This document shows positions 9,671-17,146 of a DNA stretch of 64,000 bases, piece by piece; the first letter of the stretch is position 1; each line of letters starts with the position of its first letter. Under the pieces are notes generated by a model, which made no database searches, was not told the origin of the DNA, and saw nothing but the letters and a program-made list of their open reading frames with translations. The translations under genes were made by a program, and so were the position numbers. Source of the DNA: Vibrio tapetis subsp. quintayensis (GTDB lineage Bacteria > Pseudomonadota > Gammaproteobacteria > Enterobacterales > Vibrionaceae); contig NZ_JAUFQV010000035.1 of assembly GCF_030409945.1 (NCBI RefSeq), forward strand, positions 299,920 to 363,919. The letters run 5' to 3'.

Positions 9671-9704
9671 ATGTAAATCTACTCACATTGTGATTGGTTG
9701 ACAG
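9671..9704. promoter_or_regulatory. BirA-type biotin operator between bioA and bioB
   Basis: Imperfect inverted repeat ATGTAAATC, a 16-base spacer, then GGTTGACAG. Each half matches the BirA consensus half-sites TTGTAAACC and GGTTTACAA at seven of nine positions, and the spacing is within the known range. It lies in the divergent bioA/bioB promoter region, where BirA with biotinyl-AMP represses both directions in enterobacteria. Motif and position are seen; binding is inferred. Confidence 0.75.
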
Positions 9705-9770
9705 TTTATTATGGCTAGGTAGACTAGCCAAGTAGAAACACAAAATATTCAGAATAATAAGGAACATCAC

Positions 9771-10823
9771 GTGGAAGCTCGTCACAACTGGACCGTGCCA
9801 GAAGTAAAAGCGCTGTTAGATATGCCATTTATGGACTTGGTATTTGAAGCTCAACAAGTGCATCGTCAGCATCAACAGACCAACTATGTGCAAGTGAGTA
9901 CGCTGCTATCAATCAAAACTGGCGCTTGTCCAGAAGACTGCAAATACTGCCCTCAAAGTGCGCACTATCGTACCGACGTAGACAAAGAGCGCTTGATGGA
10001 AGTCGATCGTGTACTGGATGCCGCGACCAAGGCAAGAAACTCAGGCTCTACGCGTTTTTGTATGGGAGCTGCATGGAAGAACCCTAAAGCGCGTGATATG
10101 CCTTACCTGTTAGACATGATCAAAGGCGTCAAAGACATGGGGCTAGAAACCTGCATGACTCTTGGCATGTTAACCCCAGATCAAGCGGTTGAATTATCTG
10201 ATGCTGGCTTGGATTACTATAATCATAACCTTGATACGTCCCCTGAGTTTTATGGAAGCATCATCACCACTCGTACTTACCAAGATCGTCTAGATACCTT
10301 GTCACACGTGCGTGATGCAGGGATGAAGATCTGCTCAGGTGGTATTATTGGTATGGGAGAAAGCGCGTCTGACCGTGCGGGGCTGTTTGTCGAATTAGCG
10401 AACTTGCCAACTCACCCAGAAAGCGTGCCAATCAATATGCTGGTGAAAGTGAAAGGCACACCAATGGAAGACGCCGAAGACGTTGACCCGTTTGACTTTG
10501 TGAAGCTGATAGCGGTGGCACGAATCATGATGCCAAACTCAGCTGTTCGACTGTCTGCGGGCCGTGAAGATATGAACGAACAAATGCAGGCATTGTGCTT
10601 TATGGCTGGAGCAAACTCCGTATTCTACGGCTGTAAATTGCTAACAACACCGAACCCAGATGAAGACTCAGACATGAAGTTGTTCAAAAAACTGGGGATC
10701 AATAGCCAGCAGGTGAGTCAAAAGCCAGACGAAATTGAAGAAAATGAATTGCTCGATCGAGTGGTAGAGCGTGTCGCCGCAAGACCAGGTAAAAACGACT
10801 TGTTTTACGATGCGAGCGTTTAA
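9771..10823 (+). CDS. bioB: Biotin synthase BioB, GTG start
   Basis: Radical SAM enzyme that inserts sulfur into dethiobiotin to make biotin. The radical-SAM cluster motif CPEDCKYC places cysteines at 53, 57 and 60, the same numbering as in the E. coli enzyme. Family signatures include YNHNLDTSPEFY and SAGREDMNEQMQALCF. Translation starts at GTG 9771 behind AAGGAAC; no better ATG lies upstream. The gene heads bioBFCD; its last 14 bases overlap bioF. Length 350 residues is normal. Confidence 0.97.
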   Translation: MEARHNWTVPEVKALLDMPFMDLVFEAQQVHRQHQQTNYVQVSTLLSIKTGACPEDCKYCPQSAHYRTDVDKERLMEVDRVLDAATKARNSGSTRFCMGAAWKNPKARDMPYLLDMIKGVKDMGLETCMTLGMLTPDQAVELSDAGLDYYNHNLDTSPEFYGSIITTRTYQDRLDTLSHVRDAGMKICSGGIIGMGESASDRAGLFVELANLPTHPESVPINMLVKVKGTPMEDAEDVDPFDFVKLIAVARIMMPNSAVRLSAGREDMNEQMQALCFMAGANSVFYGCKLLTTPNPDEDSDMKLFKKLGINSQQVSQKPDEIEENELLDRVVERVAARPGKNDLFYDASV

Positions 10824-11958
10824 TCAAAGAATACAAGCTAGGCTGGATGAGCGTGAAGCCAAAGGGTTAACTCGCTCATTACTTTGCCTGGATGGTGCCA
10901 ACACATCAGCATTCAAATACCAAGGCTGTGAAAAGGTCAACTTTTCAAGTAACGATTACTTAGGTTTAGCCAGTGACCATGACATGGTGAGCGCCTGGCA
11001 AGATGGACTTGATAAATATGGTGCTGGCAGCGCAGCGTCGCCTTTGGTTACCGGATTTTCATCAGCACACCAAATGCTTGAAGATGAGCTTTGTGATTGG
11101 CTAGGTTATTCTCGGGCGATTTTATTTGGATCAGGGTTTAGTGCCAATCAGTCGGTTTTATTTAGTCTGTTAGAAAAAGGCGATAGCTTGTTTCAAGATC
11201 GCCTCAACCATGCTTCTTTAGTGGAAGCGGGAATGCTTTCCCCTGCGCGAATGCAACGATTTAGACACAATGACGTCAGTCACCTTAAAAAACAGCTTAT
11301 AGGCAATGCATCACCCTTAGTTGTAACTGAAGGTGTGTTTAGTATGGATGGCGACTTAGCACCGTTAACTGACCTCAGCAAGTTATGCAACACGACGGAA
11401 AGCCTATTTATGGTCGATGATGCACATGGTGTTGGGGTGTTGGGTGCTGATGGTCGAGGAAGCTGTGATTTTGCCAATGTGGAACCTGATATTTTAGTGG
11501 TCACCTTTGGTAAAGCATTTGGTTTGTCCGGCGCAGCGGTGATGTGCGGCAGTGAGATGGGCGCGTATCTTACGCAGTTTGCAAGACATCATGTCTACTC
11601 TACCGCGATACCCCCATCTCAAGCGTATGCGTTGACACATTGTGTTAATAAAGTGAGATCAGAGAGCTGGCGAAGAGATAAACTGAGTACGTTGCAGCAA
11701 GCTTACAACGACAATTTTAGCCAGCTTCCTGGATACGTAGAAACAATCACTCCCATAAAGCCATTGATGGTTGGGGAGGCGTCAAAAGCCGTGCTGTATT
11801 CTGATCAGCTAAAGCAAGCAGGCTTTTGGACGACGGCTATTCGCCCGCCGACGGTACCCACTGGTGAGGCTCGATTAAGAATAACGTTAACCGCCAATCA
11901 TTGTGTTGAGGATGTTCGACGATTGGCAAACGCACTAAAACCGCTTGTAGAGGATTAA
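10810..11958 (+). CDS. bioF: 8-amino-7-oxononanoate synthase BioF
   Basis: PLP enzyme of the alpha-oxoamine synthase family that condenses pimeloyl-ACP (or -CoA) with alanine to give KAPA. The chosen ATG at 10810 (MRAFNQRIQARL) matches the family N-terminus and overlaps the bioB 3' end by 14 bases. An in-frame ATG at 10771 would add 13 unrelated residues encoded over bioB. Key features are VNFSSNDYLGLA, SAHQMLEDELCDWLG, the PLP region FMVDDAHGVGVLG and the lysine in VTFGKAFGLSG. The predicted product has 382 residues. Confidence 0.95.
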   Translation: MRAFNQRIQARLDEREAKGLTRSLLCLDGANTSAFKYQGCEKVNFSSNDYLGLASDHDMVSAWQDGLDKYGAGSAASPLVTGFSSAHQMLEDELCDWLGYSRAILFGSGFSANQSVLFSLLEKGDSLFQDRLNHASLVEAGMLSPARMQRFRHNDVSHLKKQLIGNASPLVVTEGVFSMDGDLAPLTDLSKLCNTTESLFMVDDAHGVGVLGADGRGSCDFANVEPDILVVTFGKAFGLSGAAVMCGSEMGAYLTQFARHHVYSTAIPPSQAYALTHCVNKVRSESWRRDKLSTLQQAYNDNFSQLPGYVETITPIKPLMVGEASKAVLYSDQLKQAGFWTTAIRPPTVPTGEARLRITLTANHCVEDVRRLANALKPLVED

Positions 11959-11959
11959 G

Positions 11960-12763
11960 ATGTTAGCTCAACAAGACAACGCATTTAAAAATACGCAACG
12001 CAAACAAGCCATCATTGAAGCGTTTGGGCGTGCTGCGTCTAAGTACGATCAACATGCGGAATTTCAGCGTGATGTCGGTCACCGTTTACTCGATAAACTA
12101 CCGCAAGATTTATCAAACTATCGTGTTCTAGATGTTGGTAGTGGTACTGGCTATTTTTCTCATCAACTTGCTTTGCGCGGAGCCAAAGTCATTGCAGTAG
12201 ACATTTCTGCGCAGATGTTAGAACAGTGCCGAAAGCGTTGCGCTGGAATGGATGTGATCACCGTTGAAGCAGACGCAGAACACTTACCATTTGATATGCA
12301 AGAATTTGATGTTGTGTTCTCTAGTTTGGCGTTGCAATGGTGTGAGGATCTTTCTGTTCCTTTGGCTGAAATGAAACGAGTTGCTAAATTGAATGCGACA
12401 ATCGTTTTTTCTTCGTTATTGGATGGATCGCTACATGAGCTAAAAAAAGCATGGAGTAAAATTGATTCTCATCAACATGTAAACGAGTTTCTCCATGAAA
12501 AGCAGGTAAAACTTGCGTTAGCGCAATCTGAAAATGTGATCCATGACCTAGACTCGATTCCTGTTACAGTTTGGTATCAATCTTCTTTTGAGTTAATGAA
12601 AGACTTAAAAGGCATTGGTGCAACTCATGTAGCAGAAAGAACGAACGGGTTAACGACTCGCCATTCATTACGTGGCGTAGAAGAAGAATATCAAAAATTC
12701 AGAAACCATCTGGGTCTATTACCTGCAACCTATCAAGTATGTTTTGGAGTGATTACATCATGA
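11960..12763 (+). CDS. bioC: Malonyl-ACP O-methyltransferase BioC
   Basis: SAM-dependent methyltransferase that methylates the free carboxyl of malonyl-ACP, disguising it so that fatty-acid enzymes can build the pimeloyl chain. The class I fold has motif I VLDVGSGTGYFSHQLA and a later acidic strand IAVDIS. The central DVVFSSLALQWCEDL is typical of BioC. It starts one base after the bioF stop, and its stop overlaps the bioD start as ATGA. No bioH-like esterase gene is next to it; the partner esterase must lie elsewhere. Length 267 residues is normal. Confidence 0.94.
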   Translation: MLAQQDNAFKNTQRKQAIIEAFGRAASKYDQHAEFQRDVGHRLLDKLPQDLSNYRVLDVGSGTGYFSHQLALRGAKVIAVDISAQMLEQCRKRCAGMDVITVEADAEHLPFDMQEFDVVFSSLALQWCEDLSVPLAEMKRVAKLNATIVFSSLLDGSLHELKKAWSKIDSHQHVNEFLHEKQVKLALAQSENVIHDLDSIPVTVWYQSSFELMKDLKGIGATHVAERTNGLTTRHSLRGVEEEYQKFRNHLGLLPATYQVCFGVITS

Positions 12764-13446
12764 TTGATGCATTTTTTATTGCCGGTACGGACACCGAAGT
12801 TGGAAAAACTGTTGCTTCAAAGGCAATTTTGCAAGCGATTGCCGCAAAGGGGAAGTCGACGATAGGGTATAAGCCCATTGCCGCAGGAAGTGAAAAAACC
12901 GAACAAGGTCTGCGAAATTCAGACGCGCTGCACCTTCAAGAAGCGGCAACGTTAGATATAGATTACGATGACGTCAATCCATACGCATTGTCTTTACCAA
13001 CGTCACCTCATATTGCAGCCAAGCATGACGGTGTGGTCATCGATTATGACGTATTAAGTGAGAAACTGGCGCAACATAAGCAAAATGCTGATGTGGTTTT
13101 AACCGAGGGCGCGGGTGGTTGGTATGTCCCGGTTTCAGATACCGATCAATTGGCGACGTGGGTCAAAAAAGAACAACTACCCGTCGTGCTGGTCGTTGGT
13201 ATTAAGTTAGGCTGTTTGAGCCATGCATTTCTAACCGCGCAAGCCATTATTAACGACGGTTTGAATTTGGTAGGGTGGGTTGCAAACCGTATTAACCCAG
13301 GCACAGAGCATTACGCGGAGATCATTGAGGCATTAGAACAAAACATTCCGGCACCAAAGCTAGGTATGATCCCTTATGTGCCTAATGTGAAGAAAAAAGA
13401 CATCGGTAAATACATTGATTTATCTCCTTTGGAAAATGCTAAATAG
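12760..13446 (+). CDS. bioD: Dethiobiotin synthetase BioD
   Basis: ATP-dependent carboxylase that closes the ureido ring of dethiobiotin from DAPA and CO2. The N-terminal P-loop GTDTEVGKT is intact, followed by GYKPIAAGS and the glycine-rich VLTEGAGGWYVP. The start is the ATG at 12760, which overlaps the bioC stop; an ATG at 12739 lies inside bioC and would add seven residues not seen in the family. The product has 228 residues and is the last gene of bioBFCD, ahead of a strong terminator. Confidence 0.95.
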   Translation: MIDAFFIAGTDTEVGKTVASKAILQAIAAKGKSTIGYKPIAAGSEKTEQGLRNSDALHLQEAATLDIDYDDVNPYALSLPTSPHIAAKHDGVVIDYDVLSEKLAQHKQNADVVLTEGAGGWYVPVSDTDQLATWVKKEQLPVVLVVGIKLGCLSHAFLTAQAIINDGLNLVGWVANRINPGTEHYAEIIEALEQNIPAPKLGMIPYVPNVKKKDIGKYIDLSPLENAK

Positions 13447-13492
13447 CCAAGGCATATACAAACAGTCTTCATAAATCGTCGATGTAGAATGC

Positions 13493-13528
13493 AAAAAAGG
13501 GCCGTACAATTAAGTACGGCCCTTTTTA
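13493..13528. terminator. Terminator after bioD, usable from both sides
   Basis: Perfect stem GGGCCGTAC / GTACGGCCC with loop AATTAA, flanked by an A run and a T run. It serves bioBFCD from the left and the small leftward gene at 13542-13709 from the right. Confidence 0.88.
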
Positions 13529-13541
13529 ATATTAGGTACGG

Positions 13542-13709
13542 CTACTTTTCTTGAATTAAGCCGAGCAGCGCAGACTGAGTTTCTATGATGTGTTGGTCCG
13601 TTTTGCTTTGGCTGTCAATGCCTAGCTCTTCGCGGGCTTCATCTTCAGACAGTCCTAAGTGGCAACACAGCATATCTATAGCCATTTGAAAACTTCCGTT
13701 CTCTGTCAT
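13542..13709 (-). CDS. Small conserved-looking protein of 55 residues, function unknown
   Basis: A 56-codon frame (including stop) from ATG 13709 with a good GGAGA ribosome site seven bases upstream. The protein starts MTENGSFQMAIDML and is acidic, with a segment CCHLGLSEDEAREELGID that looks like a short helical, degenerate helix-turn-helix-like or protein-interaction motif. It has no signal peptide or membrane segment. It lies alone between the bio operon and htpX and ends 14 bases from the shared terminator, which supports a real transcript. I do not recognise a characterised homologue. Confidence 0.7.
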   Translation of the reverse strand: MTENGSFQMAIDMLCCHLGLSEDEAREELGIDSQSKTDQHIIETQSALLGLIQEK

Positions 13710-14033
13710 TGTCCGATCTCCGTGGATAAGTAAGTGATGAAGAAGCGTGATATTTTAATGCTTCTTTAGACACGAAAAATTCGCCTATAAGTTGCACTTT
13801 AAACGTGTGCTATAACAAGAGCAATACGACCATAGTCGTAGATGAATTTATGATTCAAATGCATACCCGCTCATGAATGTATTTGGTGAATAATCGCTAT
13901 TTTTTATCACTAATTGAAAACAAAATGTTTCAATTTAAAACTTAACCTTGTATTAAAAAAAATAGACACTATATGTAGTAAAAGCCCAGCGAAAGACTGG
14001 TGCATTAATGCTTCTTAGATCTGGAGAAAGTAA
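13710..14033. other. AT-rich intergenic region upstream of htpX
   Basis: About 320 bases without a convincing gene. It holds an inverted repeat AAGAAGC / GCTTCTT at 13740-13766 in the leader of the small leftward gene, and the htpX promoter region. I looked for a heat-shock (sigma-32) promoter and saw no convincing match. Confidence 0.5.
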
Positions 14034-14900
14034 ATGAAGCGAGTCATGTTATTTTTAGCCACCAACTTAGCCGTTATGCTGGTGTTAAGTGTGGTACTTA
14101 ATATTGTTTATGCCACCACGGGGATTCAGTCAGGCAGCCTAAGTGGGCTCATCGTTTTAGCCGGCGTGTTTGGTTTTGGCGGTGCTATCATCTCGTTATT
14201 GATGTCGAAAGGCATGGCGCTTCGTTCTGTCGGCGCTCAAGTCATAGAGAGCCCGCGTAACGAAACGGAACATTGGTTAATGGAAACAGTAAGCCGTCAA
14301 GCTCAACAAGTGGGTATCGGCATGCCAACCGTTGCCATCTACGACGCGCCAGATATTAATGCATTCGCCACCGGTGCTAAACGCAATGATTCGTTAGTCG
14401 CTGTGTCTACCGGGTTACTGCACAACATGACGCGTGATGAAGCGGAAGCGGTATTAGCCCATGAAGTCAGTCACATTGCCAATGGTGACATGGTAACCAT
14501 GACCTTAATGCAAGGTGTTGTGAATACCTTTGTTATATTCCTTTCTCGCTTCATTGCGAACATTGTTGCCTCTAATGGCGACGACGAAGAAGGACAAGGT
14601 AGTAATATGATGGTTTACTTTGGTGTTTCCATTGTGTTGGAACTCGTATTTGGTTTCCTAGCGAGCTTCATTACTATGTGGTATAGCCGTAAGCGTGAGT
14701 ACCATGCTGATGCTGGTGCTGCTAGCCTCGTTGGTAAGCATAAGATGATCGCAGCTTTGGAGCGCCTAAAAGTAAGTCACGAGCCGCAATTGGAAGGTTC
14801 TATGATGGCATTTGGCATCAATGGTAAAAGTACAATGACTGAGCTGCTAATGAGCCACCCTCCACTAGATAAACGAATTGATGCGTTACGTGCAAGCTAA
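14034..14900 (+). CDS. htpX: Membrane metalloprotease HtpX
   Basis: Zinc endopeptidase of the M48 family in the inner membrane that degrades misfolded membrane proteins together with FtsH. Two N-terminal hydrophobic helices (about 4-24 and 36-56) precede the catalytic domain. The zinc motif HEVSH places histidines at 143 and 147, and the third ligand is probably the glutamate in SRKREYHADAG. Two more hydrophobic stretches lie between them. The length of 288 residues equals the family norm. The ATG at 14034 has GGAGAAAG upstream. A terminator follows. Confidence 0.96.
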   Translation: MKRVMLFLATNLAVMLVLSVVLNIVYATTGIQSGSLSGLIVLAGVFGFGGAIISLLMSKGMALRSVGAQVIESPRNETEHWLMETVSRQAQQVGIGMPTVAIYDAPDINAFATGAKRNDSLVAVSTGLLHNMTRDEAEAVLAHEVSHIANGDMVTMTLMQGVVNTFVIFLSRFIANIVASNGDDEEGQGSNMMVYFGVSIVLELVFGFLASFITMWYSRKREYHADAGAASLVGKHKMIAALERLKVSHEPQLEGSMMAFGINGKSTMTELLMSHPPLDKRIDALRAS

Positions 14901-14941
14901 TTCGTAGGTAATATAGTTTGACTGCGGTCTAGATTATTGTG

Positions 14942-14972
14942 AAAGCCAGAAGTGTAACCTTCTGGCTTTGTT
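14942..14972 (+). terminator. Terminator after htpX
   Basis: Stem AAAGCCAGAAG / CTTCTGGCTTT with a six-base loop, followed by GTTGT. The T run is short, so strength is uncertain. Confidence 0.65.
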
Positions 14973-15072
14973 GTATCTGGGAATCGGCTGGTGGATTTGT
15001 GGTTAATAAATAGACACTGGAATGGTTCTTGCTCTATTCAGCTTAAGTCTTAATAGTGGCAAAGAGGTGTTT

Positions 15073-15615
15073 ATGAAGTGGTTTTTATTCCTGGTAACGC
15101 TGTACGCTGGATCGTGCTTAGCATCGACTCCCAATTCACAAGACAATAAAGATTGGCACGGTTGGCCAACAGTGGGCACGTCAAGCTTGAGCTGGCTGCT
15201 GTTCGATCTTTTTGACTCTGAGCTGAAAACACCAACAGGGTCATATGAAGAAAGTGCTGATGTCACACCGCATGCTCTTGCTTTATTGATCAGCTATTTA
15301 CGGGATGTTCCAAAAGATAAGCTGTTAAAGGCGACAAAGAAGCAGTGGACTAAGCTAGGTTATGCTGAAGAACTTACATCAGGCTGGTTGGTCAAGCTAG
15401 ATCTGATTTATCAAGACATCAATGAAGGTGATCGTCTCGTCTATATTACGGATGGTATCTCTGGGGAGTTCATCATGTATGACAGGCAAAACAATGCCTC
15501 TTCTTTAGGTACTATTAAAGATGAACAACTGAATGATGCTTTTCTCGCAATATGGTTGTCACCCAATACTCAGTACCTCAATCATCGAAACCAGCTGTTA
15601 GGAAAAAAACGCTAA
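15073..15615 (+). CDS. Exported chalcone-isomerase-like protein
   Basis: A 180-residue protein with a signal peptide (MKWFLFLVTLYAGSCLAS). The mature part has GWPTVGTSSLSWLLFDLFDSEL, LLISYLRDVPKDKLL, a GDRLVYITDG segment and SGEFIMYD, which together match the bacterial chalcone isomerase-like family (Pfam Chalcone_3). Members are predicted periplasmic with no established bacterial reaction; they lack the plant pathway. The chosen ATG at 15073 has AGAGGTG upstream; the longer frame from 15022 would place a hydrophilic leader before the signal peptide. It stands alone between htpX and the convergent ybaM. Confidence 0.8.
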   Translation: MKWFLFLVTLYAGSCLASTPNSQDNKDWHGWPTVGTSSLSWLLFDLFDSELKTPTGSYEESADVTPHALALLISYLRDVPKDKLLKATKKQWTKLGYAEELTSGWLVKLDLIYQDINEGDRLVYITDGISGEFIMYDRQNNASSLGTIKDEQLNDAFLAIWLSPNTQYLNHRNQLLGKKR

Positions 15616-15624
15616 AAGGCGAGT

Positions 15625-15792
15625 CTATTCAGCCGAAGATAATTTTCTTTGCAGATCTTGCTCAACGATCTTTAGGGCTTTTAACGCAGTTTGTGGGTCA
15701 ACTTCGTTATTTTCAAATAGATAGATGAGGTCGACAGCCAATTTAATATCATCGGGTGCTTGTTCTAGACTGCTGGGTGTGTTTTGACTCAT
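15625..15792 (-). CDS. ybaM: YbaM-like small protein (DUF2496)
   Basis: A 55-residue protein starting MSQNTPSSLEQAPDDIKLAVDL. The block APDDIKLAVDLI, then ALKALKIVEQDLQRKL, matches E. coli YbaM in sequence and length. Its function is unknown. The ATG abuts the priC stop directly, which is the same neighbour relation as in E. coli (priC-ybaM), so translational coupling and a shared transcript with dinG-yfcA-priC are likely. Confidence 0.85.
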   Translation of the reverse strand: MSQNTPSSLEQAPDDIKLAVDLIYLFENNEVDPQTALKALKIVEQDLQRKLSSAE

Positions 15793-16329
15793 TTATTGAT
15801 TTCGCTCTCGGAAGTGGATTCTGTTTTCTATGCTGACTTTAGCTTGTTGGCAACGAGCAAGTCGTTGTTCCGCTGTCATCAGCACATTTTGAATTTGCTG
15901 TTGCAAGTAGGCTGGTGCTCGTTCTAATTCTGCTTGCTTAGTATGTACCTGAAGTTTGAGTCGTCGTTCCCATTCATTATGTTGAGACAACTCTTGGTAT
16001 AGCTGATTAATTGGCTTTCGATAGTAACTGCTGTGCTTTATTTCATTGCGACGAATCGTGGTTGTTGATAGCTCTCGCGTGATGGCTTCTATTTGAGCAA
16101 TCAAATGCTCGCTAAGGAAGCCAGCGCGAACTTTCGTTAAGGCTTTTTTATTTAGCGCATCAAATGTCGCTCGCGCTTCTTTTACACATGGGCTGAGTAG
16201 CTTTGAACGGCCATGAAACAGTTGAGCGTCAAATAATGGCTTATGATGCTCGCCACGCTGTGTATCAAGTTGTTCTGCTTGATGAGCTAAGTCATTCAAA
16301 TGCAGATCAAATGCAGATAAGCGGCTCAT
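15793..16329 (-). CDS. priC: Primosomal replication protein N'' (PriC)
   Basis: Replication restart factor that helps load DnaB at forks with leading-strand gaps. The 178-residue protein is alpha-helical and basic, with the family C-terminal pattern EWERRLKLQV, then AEQRLARCQQAKVSIENRI. The chosen start at 16329 (MSRLSAFDL) overlaps the stop of the upstream permease gene as ATGA; the longer frame would add five residues. The following gene is ybaM, as in enterobacteria. Sequence conservation of PriC is low between families, so the neighbour order adds weight. Confidence 0.88.
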   Translation of the reverse strand: MSRLSAFDLHLNDLAHQAEQLDTQRGEHHKPLFDAQLFHGRSKLLSPCVKEARATFDALNKKALTKVRAGFLSEHLIAQIEAITRELSTTTIRRNEIKHSSYYRKPINQLYQELSQHNEWERRLKLQVHTKQAELERAPAYLQQQIQNVLMTAEQRLARCQQAKVSIENRIHFRERNQ

Positions 16330-17135
16330 AGTGTAGTAAACCATTCGTCAACAAATGACCCGTTAATAAACCAGGCATCAAACGCGAGCTTACCTGCCAA
16401 TATTATTACTACGGTAACAAATACTGGGCGAATAAAGGTCGCCCCAAATTTTATCGCGGAATGTGCCCCGACATAAGCGCCGGCCATCAAGCAAACGCCC
16501 ATCGTCAATCCGAGCACCCAGTTGATATGACCAAGAAAAGCAAAGGTAACTAATGAGGTGAGGTTGCTAGTAAAGTTCATCGCTTTTGATAAACCTGAAG
16601 CCAGTAAAATGTTGATTTTGTACAGCGCCATACTGCTTACGGTCCAAAATGCCCCTGTCCCTGGGCCTGCAACGCCATCATAAAACCCCAAGCTGAAACC
16701 TTGAATCGTTTGCTTTCTGTCTAGCTTTGGGCAAGCGGTAGGCAGCACATTTCCTGCATTGGGTGGAGACTTATGCCAAATGGTATAAAGGGCAGCTAGA
16801 AGAATCACGAGAGGCAGCGCTTTTTCGAGCCAGTCAGTACTGATCGCATCAACGGCAAGGGTCCCGATGGTCGCACCGATAAAGGTGGCCACAAATGCTT
16901 TGTACCAAAACTTAGGTTGGAATAACCGCTTACGGTAATAAGTGAAGGCTGCAGTAGACGAAGCAAACGTTGCCGCTAACTTATTTGTACCCAAAGCCAC
17001 ATGAGGCGGAAGGCCTAATGAAAGTAGGGCAGGGACGGTTAGCATGCCGCCGCCGCCGGCTACGGCATCAATAAATCCAGCAAGAAAGGCAACCAGTGCA
17101 AGTACTACCATGGTTGTTGGTTCAAGTAATTCCAT
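16326..17135 (-). CDS. yfcA: TSUP-family membrane permease, YfcA-like
   Basis: A 269-residue inner-membrane protein with about eight hydrophobic helices and the TSUP/TauE/SafE motif AGFIDAVAGGGGMLTVPAL near the N-terminus, repeated in weaker form as GFYDGVAGPGTGAFW in the second half. This internal duplication is typical of the family, which exports sulfite, sulfoacetate or related organosulfur anions; the substrate here is not evident. It lies 11 bp after dinG and overlaps priC, so it belongs to the same leftward operon. Confidence 0.88.
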   Translation of the reverse strand: MELLEPTTMVVLALVAFLAGFIDAVAGGGGMLTVPALLSLGLPPHVALGTNKLAATFASSTAAFTYYRKRLFQPKFWYKAFVATFIGATIGTLAVDAISTDWLEKALPLVILLAALYTIWHKSPPNAGNVLPTACPKLDRKQTIQGFSLGFYDGVAGPGTGAFWTVSSMALYKINILLASGLSKAMNFTSNLTSLVTFAFLGHINWVLGLTMGVCLMAGAYVGAHSAIKFGATFIRPVFVTVVIILAGKLAFDAWFINGSFVDEWFTTL

Positions 17136-17146
17136 GTTTATTGTTC

